36,174 bases of DNA from Variovorax sp. KK3 (GCF_001984055.1 NZ_LYVO01000077.1:1-36174); one strand, 5' to 3'. Shown: positions 15,901-23,966, counted from the stretch's first letter. A program made the numbers and translations. The notes: generated from the sequence alone by a model not told the origin.

Positions 15901-17582
15901 ACGGCTTCAGCTGGGCGTTCGCGCCGAATCAACCCGCGCGCTACCCCGGCGCGTTCTACACACCGTCGCGCTACACCTTTCAGCCACAACCGACCGACAC
16001 CGTGCGAGACATCGCCGAGCGCCACGGCCAGCATCTGCGCGACCGGATGACGCGCTACCTGCAAGCGTCGGACACCAGCATCGTCGCGCCGGTGACGCGG
16101 GCCGTGCTCGACAACCCCGCGTTGCTGCAGCCCGACGGAACCCGCGACTACGACCTGGCGGCGCGCACCATCGCCGGCGCGATCATGGGCTTCGTGCCGA
16201 CCACCGACAACAACCTGCGCCGGGTCGTCGAGGAGTGGTTGCGCGACCAGACTATCTGGGACCTGCGTGCCCGCACCGCGGCCGACAGCTTGGCGGCTCC
16301 CGCCAATGGCCGGAGGCTGCTGGCCGATCCGATCGCGCGCACGATGATGCTGCGGCCGATGCCCGAGTTCATCTGGCGCACCTCGCTCGAAGAGCACGTG
16401 CTGCCCACCACGGACGGCGGCGCGTTCGTCGTGCATGCCGGCGACCGCGTCGTGCTGGGGCTGATCTCGGCCACGCAGCAAGGTCTGGAGCGCGGCGCGC
16501 GCGACGTGGTGCCGGTCTTCGGCGGTGATCGCTGGGCCACGCCCGCACCGCGCCATGCCTGCCCCGGAATGCCCTCGGCCATGGGCGTCATCGCCGGCGT
16601 CCTGTCCGCCATCGTCGACTCGCCGCTGGCGCTGCGCCCTGCGGTGTTCAACGGGCTGCTGTCCTTCGAAGGCCCGGTGAGCCCGGCGTACAGGGCGAGG
16701 CCGCCTGCGCCCATCCCCGCCAGCGCCGAGCGCATGGTCACGGGACATGGTGCGGGCCTGGCCGGCGGTCCGAGAATGTTCGCCCGGGCAGCCACGAGCC
16801 GTGGAACGCTGCTGGGCTGGGGCGACTCATGGTTCAACCTGAACCATCCGCTGACCACGCTGGATTGGGACCTTGCACGATCGCTCGCGGAATTGGGCTG
16901 GGACACCGCCGGGTTCTCGGCGTACTCCGACGCCGGCCTCACGCTGCGCGAGATGGCTGCGGTGGCACCGCGCACCGGCTTCTATCGGCTGGTGCGACAG
17001 AGAATGCCGCGCGCCATCCTGCTCGATGGCGGCGGCAACGACGTTCACGAGCGCGACCGCGATCCCCAGGGCCTCTGGTTCCCCACCTCGCCGCTGCACC
17101 ACTTGGCCGCGCCCGCGGGCTCCACGCCGCCATTGAATCCGCAGGCCGTCGCCGACTTCGTGCACGGTCAATTGCGCGGCCGCCTCGATACCGTGCTGGC
17201 CAACCTGGTCGAAGCCACCCAAGGGACCATCCCGATCCTCGTGCACGGCTATGACCATCCGATTCCGGATGGCAGCCATTTCCCTTTCGGTGCGCCCTGG
17301 CTCGATCCGGTCAACGACCGCAGTCTCTACACGCTGGACCAGGGCAGGACGGTCATGCGGCTGCTGATCGACGAGCTCAACACGATGATCGCCGCGGCGG
17401 TTGTGCCTTTCGCCGCACGGGGCGCACGGCACCTGCCCCTGACCGGCACGCTTGCACTGCAGCCGGAGTACGGCACGAACTACCGGCGGTGGTGGCTCAA
17501 CGAGCTGCACCCGACCAAGGAGGGCTACGACGCGCTGGCCGCAGTCGCCGACATCGCCATCACTGCGGCCGTAGGCCCCTGA
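12972..17582 (+). CDS. Four-module fusion: unknown alpha+beta domain, DyP-type peroxidase, degenerate P450, SGNH hydrolase
   Basis: 1536 residues without signal peptide or membrane helix. (1) Residues about 12-300: alpha+beta module (ELLVIAPIKPGF; ILLSVNFDGAYEAYV), unassigned. (2) About 320-770: DyP peroxidase, with FRQGMQRRAGVLGD (395-408), GYSDG (501-505; D504 as distal acid of GxxDG), CPFAAHIRRANPR (616-628; H621 as proximal heme ligand) and RRGMSYM (651-657; distal Arg). (3) About 800-1230: P450-like, with heme loop RHACPGM (Cys1197), I-helix GFVPTTDN (1073-1080) and no recognisable ExxR (the aligned positions are R1123/M1126). (4) About 1278-1534: SGNH hydrolase, with GDSWF (Ser1286), GGGND (1353-1357) and NELHPT (His1513). 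The order recalls fungal Ppo oxylipin synthases, in which a peroxidase makes a hydroperoxide and a P450 isomerises it, but the peroxidase fold differs. The hydrolase could release or trim an acyl substrate. The gene overlaps the convergent cyclase gene by 23 bases. No ferredoxin or reductase gene is nearby. Module boundaries are by eye. Confidence 0.85.
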   Translation: MHKELVVNTPSLSGSSELLVIAPIKPGFVPALDAVTYTSRAKLLLRALHSGRKNAHEYNLFRAVSDAVERVGVIHTLRVAVLEPDEASKAGSILLSVNFDGAYEAYVRTIWQKAARLLDLIFCNTIDHVTGWDHSYDAWSRWLLSRQIDTPFYYGAPSLTKGDATALRMQDRFQRRQAGTDLLNTRTAFTDAEHIAWELIRNDRDPQSGPFAQGPSQAMAAGEREGVRQGLQGLAGVYRLADLYTPGTADGDVLRHAAYELLPEFVRMWQIPIKYGASIRDAAGERLSKALQWLEQPLPLPAVRQKPPLPSAAPTLPPRAQAGIMRAVEGATRACVCLVSFDAPADAAAFLREFTPTPEGAYVDGQDCCNVTLSLEGLRACGVPERVLDRLPIEFRQGMQRRAGVLGDVQANHPRRWALPVANWPAAVDHPDLPPPPGAPNVPLEAVHALLHVRVFATSEQKLGDELKVRFARLGTGVRPLSVQWLRRQFDNINNPVDHFGYSDGHSDPVFAPDNAFFFPNQVHVGEALVGHANAADASPQLGPELAPLLQDASYLVVRKLRQDVAAFDAAVAATGLPTDTVKAKLMGRNVDGTPLFPGGGMNDFNYDDDPAGSVCPFAAHIRRANPRVSDGVQANEVKALPGGRPPRLFRRGMSYMDSVDGGGVEKGLFFMAYNARIGEQFEIVQRWLAGGNSSGAPSGAADAICGVAEAGRRRFFRFENAGSIVHMPLDGDDELGVEAPPLVRLAWGAYFLAPSLDGVEHLATLADAAALANAGAAQAQVPWSVAEGLAAIKKIQDIEAEAGADAARAHWKTALEDPESRREFRTASIWAAIRRGHGGLLRTPYGVLVADDALVRQVLTDVDAHYTVDGYQQRLAHTIGPIFLGLDAGAEYDRQALACNGAIEQLTFDDGYTPARALTRALLQRWVDDADQRAGGYGESRWELNVDIRDVNDRVLAGLLEAWFGLSPAGGHLTPDGFSWAFAPNQPARYPGAFYTPSRYTFQPQPTDTVRDIAERHGQHLRDRMTRYLQASDTSIVAPVTRAVLDNPALLQPDGTRDYDLAARTIAGAIMGFVPTTDNNLRRVVEEWLRDQTIWDLRARTAADSLAAPANGRRLLADPIARTMMLRPMPEFIWRTSLEEHVLPTTDGGAFVVHAGDRVVLGLISATQQGLERGARDVVPVFGGDRWATPAPRHACPGMPSAMGVIAGVLSAIVDSPLALRPAVFNGLLSFEGPVSPAYRARPPAPIPASAERMVTGHGAGLAGGPRMFARAATSRGTLLGWGDSWFNLNHPLTTLDWDLARSLAELGWDTAGFSAYSDAGLTLREMAAVAPRTGFYRLVRQRMPRAILLDGGGNDVHERDRDPQGLWFPTSPLHHLAAPAGSTPPLNPQAVADFVHGQLRGRLDTVLANLVEATQGTIPILVHGYDHPIPDGSHFPFGAPWLDPVNDRSLYTLDQGRTVMRLLIDELNTMIAAAVVPFAARGARHLPLTGTLALQPEYGTNYRRWWLNELHPTKEGYDALAAVADIAITAAVGP

Positions 17583-20529
17583 GCCTACGATTGCTGGAAG
17601 CGTCTAGGCCGCCGATCCCCTCGACCAAGGCGCGGGCCGACTTCGCGTGCCAGCTCATGTCCATCGCCCCGAACGCATAGGCAGCCGCAGCGCCCTGCAC
17701 CAACGCTTCGGAATGGTCGCCGCGCAGGCGCGCGAGCCGGCCCCGGCACAGCGCGTTGAGCGCGGCCTCGCGGCGCGATCCGCGCTCGGCCGCCCAACGG
17801 TCGGCGTAGGCCATCCAGCGTGCGATCGGCCCGTGGAATCCGCTGGCTGCCGACGCCAGCGCCAGCGCGCGGCAGCCGTTGCCGATGCCGAAGGTGTCGA
17901 GCTGGCGCGCACGCGCGAACAGGGCGGCGGCCTGCCGCCTGGCACCGGCCGCGTCGCCGGTCATGGCGAGCGCTTCAACCAGCCAGCCGTGGTAGATCGA
18001 GGTCATGAAGCGCCCGCGCCGCTGCTGCAGCCATTCGACCGCGGCCGCGAGCGTGCTCAGCCCAGCCTCGTCGCCACTGGAGGCCCAGCGGCCGTAGCCT
18101 TCGCAAGCGCGGCTGATCGCCAGCGGCAACAGGGCCTGGGTGGCGTGCGCGCGGCGCGCGCTTTCGGCGCTGACTTCCGCCAGCTCGTCCCAGCGCCCCT
18201 GCCACACCAGCACCACCATCCACCAGCTGCGGATCGAGTTGGCGATGGGGTGCGTCGAATCGCCGGCCAGTGCCATCGCGTCGTCGAACTGCGCCTGGGC
18301 TTCCACGAAGTCGCCGCGGTCACCGAGCAGGCCGCCCTTGCTGGCCAGGGTAAAGGCCGATCCGACAGCCACGCTGCTGCCCTTGCGCGCGCCGCGCTGC
18401 TTGGCGGCCAGGGCGCTGTCCATCAACGGCAGTGCAGCGGCATAGTCGCCGGCCGCCGCCAGCGCCTGGCCAAGCGTCGCCTGGATCTGCGCGGCCAGGC
18501 GTCCGTTGTCGGCGTCGGTGGCGATCCGGAGCGCTTCGCGCAGGTGGGTGGCGGCCCGCCGCGACAGGCCCAGCCCGAAACAGATGTGGCCCAGCCAGTA
18601 CGCCGAGCGCGCGACCAGGTCGCCGTCGCCCGTGGTGCGCGCCTGTTCCAGGCAACGCTCGAAGGTCGGCAGCACGTCGGGCAGCGCCAGGGGGTCGAAG
18701 ATGCAGGTCAGTCCCAGCTCATGGGCCAGCAGGCACCAGCGCCGCACAGCCGCGGCATCCCCGAGCCCGGCACGCTCCAGCGCGTCGAGCGCCGATTGGT
18801 AATGGCGGCGGGCGACATCCATCGCAAAAGCCGACAGCGCCTGCCGTGCCGCGCTCTCGGCATAGTCGGCGGCTTCGCCCCACAGCCCCGCCGCCTTCGC
18901 GTGATAGGCCAGCGCCTCCAGCGTTGCGGGGGCGGCCGGCGCCGCGGGTGCGGCGTCGAGCGCAGCCAGCGCTCGCGTGGCGCGCCGGTGCAGGGCCCGC
19001 CGCTCGTGCAGGGCCACGCTTTCGTAGACGGCATCGCGGGTCAGCCCGTGCTTGAACCGCACTTCTTCGCCACTGGCCGCGAACAGGAAGTCGCCCTCGG
19101 CCAACGCCGCCCAATCGAGATCGCGTTCGCGCCAGCCACCCACGGTGGCGAGCAGGCGACGGGGGAACGCGCTGCCCAGCACGGCCGCCGTGCGGATCAC
19201 CTCCTGCTGTTCGAGCGACAACAGCGACAGCCGTGAGGCCACCAACTGCGTCAGCCAGCCGGGATGATCCGCATCGCGCAGCAGCCCGCGGCGGGCCAGC
19301 CGCGACTGGGCCAGTTCCTCGACGAACAAGGGCACGCCGCCGGCCTGGCGATGAATGGCCGCCACGGTGTACGGATCGGCCGCGGGCAGCCAGCGCTCGA
19401 CGATCTGGCTCGAAGCGAGCTCGTCCAGGGGCGACAGCACGAAGGACGCTGCTGCGTCGACGCCTTCGGGCGCGTCTTGCAGCGGCCGCAGCGCCAGGAC
19501 CACGCACAAGCCTTCCACGTCCTGCAGCACGCGCGCGAGCAACTGGCGCGACGCATCGTCGGCCCATTGCCAGTCGTCGATCAGCAGCAACAACGGCGAC
19601 TTCGCAGCCGTGTCGCGCAGTCGCTCGTACAGGTCGTCCGGCGCCGCCGGCACACCCAAGCCTTCGAGCATCTCGGCAAACGGATGCAAGGCCCGCGAGC
19701 GCGATTGGTCGGCGCAATGGCCGCGCAGCATTTTCCAGCCGGCCAGTTGGGGCAGCGCCGACAACTCGTCGAGCAAGCGGCTCTTGCCCACGCCGGGCGG
19801 GCCGATCAGGTCGATACGGCGCCGGCCGCTGGCGCGAGCCGAACCGGAGATCGTCGTCGCCAATGCCATCAGCACGTCGGCGCGCCCGGCGAGCGGCGTC
19901 AAGCCGGGGCGCACCGCGGCGTCGAGCCGGGGAGCGGCCGCCACCCGCGAGGTGATCGCGGCAGCGCGCACAGGTGCCGCCCTGCCCGGCAGGCTCAGCT
20001 GGGTCTGCGCACCGGTCACGAAGTGCTTGGCGTGCGAGCCCAGCGAATCGAGGTCGGCCAGCACGGCGCCGGCTGGAGCGAACTGCGACAACCTGGCGGC
20101 CGTATGGGGGGCGTCGCCGACGATGTCGAAGCGGCCGCGCTCGATGTCGCCGTCGGCCAGCAGCACGACGCCGCCATGCAGGCCTGAGTGAAGCTGGAGC
20201 GGACGCAGGTCGTCCGGTAGCGGAATACGGCATGCGCGGTCGATCTCCTCCTGCGCCTCGAGCGCGGCCGACGCCGCGCGGAAACTGTCGTCTTCGGCCG
20301 GTGCCGGCAACCCGAAGATCGCAAGTACGCCATCGCCCTGCGTGCGGACCACGCGGCCCCGCTGGCGCTCGACGGCGTCGTGGCACACACGGCGCAGCGT
20401 CGCAAGCACCGCCGCGAACTGCTCGGCCTCCAGACGCTCGGCCAAGCGGCTCGACGCGCACAAATCCATGAACAGCAGCGTGAGATGTCGACGTTGACCA
20501 GCGGCGTCCAAGGGTGTGCTCTCGATCAT
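17560..20529 (-). CDS. Class III adenylate/guanylate-cyclase-like domain fused to an AAA-type ATPase and TPR-like repeats
   Basis: 989 residues. Residues 15-195 are a class III nucleotide cyclase homology domain. Metal-binding Asp are present at D22 (LLFMDLCASS) and D66 (RTQGDGVLAIFG), and the second half has IVGDAPHTAARL (136-147), where the usual catalytic Asn of V-N-x-A-x-R is His142, with R146 kept. An AAA/NACHT-like ATPase follows (about 210-520) with Walker A GPPGVGKS (243-250) and Walker B LLLLIDD (313-319). The C-terminal 460 residues are helical, Ala/Leu-rich repeats of TPR type. This order is common in bacterial cyclase/ATPase signalling proteins and resembles MalT/LuxR-like STAND architecture without an HTH. 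Whether it makes cyclic nucleotide is uncertain given His142. The start ATG 20529 lacks a clear ribosome site. The 3' end overlaps the fusion gene. Confidence 0.85.
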   Translation of the reverse strand: MIESTPLDAAGQRRHLTLLFMDLCASSRLAERLEAEQFAAVLATLRRVCHDAVERQRGRVVRTQGDGVLAIFGLPAPAEDDSFRAASAALEAQEEIDRACRIPLPDDLRPLQLHSGLHGGVVLLADGDIERGRFDIVGDAPHTAARLSQFAPAGAVLADLDSLGSHAKHFVTGAQTQLSLPGRAAPVRAAAITSRVAAAPRLDAAVRPGLTPLAGRADVLMALATTISGSARASGRRRIDLIGPPGVGKSRLLDELSALPQLAGWKMLRGHCADQSRSRALHPFAEMLEGLGVPAAPDDLYERLRDTAAKSPLLLLIDDWQWADDASRQLLARVLQDVEGLCVVLALRPLQDAPEGVDAAASFVLSPLDELASSQIVERWLPAADPYTVAAIHRQAGGVPLFVEELAQSRLARRGLLRDADHPGWLTQLVASRLSLLSLEQQEVIRTAAVLGSAFPRRLLATVGGWRERDLDWAALAEGDFLFAASGEEVRFKHGLTRDAVYESVALHERRALHRRATRALAALDAAPAAPAAPATLEALAYHAKAAGLWGEAADYAESAARQALSAFAMDVARRHYQSALDALERAGLGDAAAVRRWCLLAHELGLTCIFDPLALPDVLPTFERCLEQARTTGDGDLVARSAYWLGHICFGLGLSRRAATHLREALRIATDADNGRLAAQIQATLGQALAAAGDYAAALPLMDSALAAKQRGARKGSSVAVGSAFTLASKGGLLGDRGDFVEAQAQFDDAMALAGDSTHPIANSIRSWWMVVLVWQGRWDELAEVSAESARRAHATQALLPLAISRACEGYGRWASSGDEAGLSTLAAAVEWLQQRRGRFMTSIYHGWLVEALAMTGDAAGARRQAAALFARARQLDTFGIGNGCRALALASAASGFHGPIARWMAYADRWAAERGSRREAALNALCRGRLARLRGDHSEALVQGAAAAYAFGAMDMSWHAKSARALVEGIGGLDASSNRRLRGLRPQ

Positions 20530-20648
20530 CGCGCGGTGGGGGAAGCGGCCGAACCGGCCGACGCCGCAGATTCTTCAGTGGTGCAGACCCAGCGTCAAGC
20601 GACGGACCGGGGAAAGGGGTCGCGTACAGACGGGATTGGTCGTGCACC

Positions 20649-21650
20649 CTACTCGTCCTTGATCCCCGCTTCCTTGATGATCCGCCCGTACTTCGCCGAC
20701 TCGCCCTTCACGAACTCGGCGAACGCGGCGCGCGATTCGTCGGAGGCGGTCATGCCTGCCTCCTCGACGCCCGCGCGCACGGCCGGCATGGCGAAGATCG
20801 CCACCGATTCGCGGTGGATGCGGTCGAGCACCTCTGCCGGCACGCCGGCCGGTGCGAAGAGGCCGACCCACACGGGGAAGTCGTAGTCCTTCAGCGCCGG
20901 CGTCTCCGACACCGAGGGGATGTCCGGCGCCACGCGCAGGCGCGACTTGGTCGACAGGCCGATGGGCGTGAGCTTGCCGGCCTTCACGTGCGTCATGGCC
21001 GGCGGAAAGCCGGCGAACATCATCGAGACCTGGTTGCCCAGCACGTCGGTCAGCGCCGGGGTCACGCCCTTGTACGGGATGTGGCGCAGCTGGATGCCGG
21101 CCGTGCGCGCGAACATCTCCATGGCGATGTGCTGCACCGAGCCATTGCCCGCGGTCGCGTAGGTGTGCTGGCCCGGTTCCTTCTTGGCGAGCGCGACCAC
21201 GTCGGCCACCGAGCGCACCGGCAAGGCCGGGTTCGCCACCAGCATGAAGGGGTAGCGCACGGTCATTGCGACCGGCACCAGGTCCTTGTCGGGCCGATAG
21301 GCCATGCGCTCGTGCATGTAGGGGTTGAACACGATCTCGGCCATCGCGGCCATGAGCAGCGTGTGGCCGTCGGGCGCCGCCTTCGCGACGTAGTTGGCGC
21401 CGATCATGCCGGAGGCGCCCGTGCGGTTCTCGACCGTCACCGGCTGCCCCAGGCGCTTCGACAACTCGGTGGCCAACACGCGCGCCATCTGGTCGGCCAC
21501 GCCGCCCGGCGGATAGGCCGTGACGATATTGATGGGCTTCGAGGGCCACGCTTGTGCCGACACGACGGCCGGCAGGCACAGCGCGGCACCGAGGGCCAGA
21601 AGGACCGCGTGTCGACGCGAGCGTCGGGAGCACCGGGGCGAATGGGTCAT
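20649..21650 (-). CDS. Bug/TctC-type tripartite tricarboxylate transporter solute-binding protein
   Basis: 333 residues with a Sec signal (basic PRCSRRSRRHAVLL, hydrophobic core, cleavage near VSAQA, about 33). The mature protein begins AWPSKPINIVTAYPPGGVADQMAR, the hallmark opening of Bug proteins, followed by VENRTGASGMIGANYVAKA and an IPYKGVTPALTDVLGNQV region that frames the ligand carboxylate site. The family captures carboxylated compounds in the periplasm. No TctA/TctB membrane genes are near, so it is an orphan, as is frequent in Burkholderiales. AAAGG precedes the ATG at 21650. It is the last gene of the SDR/ABC operon, 46 bases after the dehydrogenase gene. Confidence 0.93.
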   Translation of the reverse strand: MTHSPRCSRRSRRHAVLLALGAALCLPAVVSAQAWPSKPINIVTAYPPGGVADQMARVLATELSKRLGQPVTVENRTGASGMIGANYVAKAAPDGHTLLMAAMAEIVFNPYMHERMAYRPDKDLVPVAMTVRYPFMLVANPALPVRSVADVVALAKKEPGQHTYATAGNGSVQHIAMEMFARTAGIQLRHIPYKGVTPALTDVLGNQVSMMFAGFPPAMTHVKAGKLTPIGLSTKSRLRVAPDIPSVSETPALKDYDFPVWVGLFAPAGVPAEVLDRIHRESVAIFAMPAVRAGVEEAGMTASDESRAAFAEFVKGESAKYGRIIKEAGIKDE

Positions 21651-21696
21651 GCAGCCTTTCGTGAGGGCGGGATGGTGCGCTCCCGCGGGTCGGGGG

Positions 21697-22614
21697 TCAA
21701 GCTGCCTTGCGCGGTACTTCCGCCGGCTTCTGCCGTACCTCGATGCCCAGCTGCTTCTCTCGCACGAACATCAGCGCAGCGGTGTCGCGCTCGCCGAGGC
21801 CCTGCTCCATAGCCTGCTCCATCGTCTTCTGCGCGCCGCGGCCCACCAGCGCGTCGAAGCCCAGGTTCTTGGCCAGGTCGCAAGCCAGCCGCACATCCTT
21901 GCAGGCCAGCTTGACGGCGAAGCCCGGGCTGTCGTCGCCAAGGAAGGCCTTCTTGGGCATGGCCACGGCAAGCTGCTGGTTCCAGCCCATGGTGGTGCGC
22001 ATCACCTCCTGCATCAGCTCCAGCGTCAGGCCCGACTTGATGCCGATCGCCAGCGCCTCGGTGTTGGCGACCATGATGGTGGTGGCCAGCAGGTTGTTGG
22101 TGATCTTCATCGCGTGGCCGGTGCCCGGGCCGCCGCAGAAGAAGGTGTCGGTGCCCATGCACTTGAGCACGGGCATGGCCTGCTCGATGGCTGCCGGGTT
22201 GCCGCCCACCATCAGCGTCAAGGTGCCGGTGGCCGCATGCTCGGAGGTCTTGCCCACGGGCGAGTCGACCATCTCCATGCCGCGCTCGCGCAGCGTGTCG
22301 CCCACGCGGCGCGAGGTCTGCGGGTCGATGGTGCTCATGTCGATCACGATGCCGCCCTTGCGCAGGCCTGCGGCCACGCCGTCGTCACCCAGCACCACCG
22401 CTTCGACATGTTGCGGCTCGGGCAGCATGGTCACGACGATGTCGCTGGCCGCGCCCACTTCCTTCGGCGTGGCCGCGGCCTTGGCGCCGGCTTCGACCAG
22501 GCGCGCCACCGCCTCCGGGCTGCGGTCGAAGACGGTCAGCTCGTGGCCGCCCTTGAGCACGTTGAGCGCCATGGGACCGCCCATCACGCCGATGCCGATG
22601 AATCCAACTTTCAT
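21697..22614 (-). CDS. NAD(P)-dependent 3-hydroxyisobutyrate-dehydrogenase-family oxidoreductase (second paralogue)
   Basis: 305 residues from ATG 22614, preceded by GGAG at good spacing; a GTG two codons earlier would overlap that site. Rossmann motif GFIGIGVMGGPMA (4-16); catalytic Lys170 in GHAMKITNN with Asn174, the K-x-x-x-N signature. The substrate loop reads DSPVGKTS (about 117-124) in place of DAPVSGG, so again a basic residue replaces one of the two Gly that usually bind the substrate carboxylate. In the operon it follows the ABC binding-protein gene by 62 bases and precedes the Bug gene. It likely oxidises or reduces a hydroxy acid or semialdehyde derived from the imported compound. 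The exact substrate is not readable. Confidence 0.85.
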   Translation of the reverse strand: MKVGFIGIGVMGGPMALNVLKGGHELTVFDRSPEAVARLVEAGAKAAATPKEVGAASDIVVTMLPEPQHVEAVVLGDDGVAAGLRKGGIVIDMSTIDPQTSRRVGDTLRERGMEMVDSPVGKTSEHAATGTLTLMVGGNPAAIEQAMPVLKCMGTDTFFCGGPGTGHAMKITNNLLATTIMVANTEALAIGIKSGLTLELMQEVMRTTMGWNQQLAVAMPKKAFLGDDSPGFAVKLACKDVRLACDLAKNLGFDALVGRGAQKTMEQAMEQGLGERDTAALMFVREKQLGIEVRQKPAEVPRKAA

Positions 22615-22676
22615 GTTCACTCCGTTCGTTGATCAGTAGACGAGGCCGTCCGGCCTGCAAGCCCGTTCGGACCTGT

Positions 22677-23930
22677 TCAGGCGGGGTTGGCCCACTTGTC
22701 GATTTCCCACACCGGCCGGCCGCGCAGGTCGGCCACGTCGGTGCGCGTGAATTCCGCGGCGGCGGGCTTGCTGCCCAGCTTGTCGTAGGCCGCCTTCACC
22801 AGCGGCGCAGTGCGCTGGAACTGCGTGCGCACCTTGGCCCAGTCGAGCGCCTTCTCGATCTGCTTGTTCTCGGCCATGTACCGAGACGATTCGAGGATGG
22901 CGAGTGCATCCTTCTCGGTAGGCCAAGACCAGCCGCGCGAGAACAGCACGTCGTCCTTCACCACCTTGGCGCCCTGGGTGGCGTCGAGCTTCCAGTAGTC
23001 CTTGACCAGTTGCGACACGGCGCCCGCGTCCATCGCGGTGAGTGCCGCCACCGCTTCCTGCTGGGCGACGATGAAGGCCGTCACCGCCTGCGGATGCTGT
23101 TCGATGAGCGCGTTGCGGCCGATCCAGAAGGAGCGGTGCAGGTAGTAGCCGTCGGGGTAGAACTGCGACTTCTTCACCGACGGCAGCAGGATGCCGGCAC
23201 CCTTGCCGGCCGGGCCTTCGTAGTAGTCCTCGGTCTGGCCGAAGGAATTCATGATCGCCACCGTGCCCGAGGCCTGGGCCGCATAGAAGGCCGGCGATAT
23301 CGTGCAGGTCGCATCCACGCCGGTGGGCACCGATGCGGCCTGCGCATGCGTGGGCATGTTGACGTAGCGGATGCCGGCTTCCTTGACCACGTCCTGCACG
23401 CCCAGCTCGTGCTTGAGCATCTGCGTCAGCGCGCTCTGCGGATCGCCGCCCAGCGACACGCCGATGGTCTTGCCCTTCAGCGCCTGCGCGTTCTTGATCG
23501 GCGAGCCTGTGCGCGTGGTGATCAGGAAGCGCAGGTGACCTTCGCCCACCACGATGGGGCTGATCGGCAGGCCCGACGAGATGGCACGGATGATGGGCGT
23601 GTTGCCCCACATGCCGATGTCGAGGTTGTTGCCCACCATGGCCTCGACCATGGGCAGCGCGGTCGGGTACTCGCGCCAGTCGATGGTGAGGTCGTAGCCG
23701 AAGTCGGCGGCACGCTTCTCGAGCAGCTTGTTGTTGATCATGTACTGCGTCATGGGCGAATTGCCCGCGGCCCAGGGGATGCGGCCGATCGACAGCTTGA
23801 GCTGCTGCTTCGAGCCCTGCGCGCGTACGTAGGCGGGCATGGCCAGGCTGCCGGCGAGCGCGGCGCCGCCCACCACCAGGTGGCGGCGCGAGAGCGATGG
23901 CGCGGCAGGGAGGATCAGAGGACGGGACAT
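22677..23930 (-). CDS. ABC importer substrate-binding protein, aliphatic-sulfonate-like, Tat-exported
   Basis: 417 residues. The N-terminus has a twin-arginine signal (SRRHLVVGG at 14-22, hydrophobic AALAGSLAMPAYV, cleavage near VRAQ), so the folded protein is probably exported by Tat. The mature part has the SsuA/NMT1-like order: IGRIPWAAGNSPMTQYMIN, NNLDIGMWGNTP, LKGKTIGVSLGGDPQSAL and YYEGPAGKGAG. At 417 residues it is about 80-100 longer than typical SsuA. AAGGAG lies eight bases before the ATG at 23930. It is encoded 36 bases after the ATPase gene, with two permease genes further upstream. The ligand is unknown. Confidence 0.87.
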   Translation of the reverse strand: MSRPLILPAAPSLSRRHLVVGGAALAGSLAMPAYVRAQGSKQQLKLSIGRIPWAAGNSPMTQYMINNKLLEKRAADFGYDLTIDWREYPTALPMVEAMVGNNLDIGMWGNTPIIRAISSGLPISPIVVGEGHLRFLITTRTGSPIKNAQALKGKTIGVSLGGDPQSALTQMLKHELGVQDVVKEAGIRYVNMPTHAQAASVPTGVDATCTISPAFYAAQASGTVAIMNSFGQTEDYYEGPAGKGAGILLPSVKKSQFYPDGYYLHRSFWIGRNALIEQHPQAVTAFIVAQQEAVAALTAMDAGAVSQLVKDYWKLDATQGAKVVKDDVLFSRGWSWPTEKDALAILESSRYMAENKQIEKALDWAKVRTQFQRTAPLVKAAYDKLGSKPAAAEFTRTDVADLRGRPVWEIDKWANPA

Positions 23931-23966
23931 GGCGAGTCTCCTTTCAGGTATTGGTGGACCGGGCGC

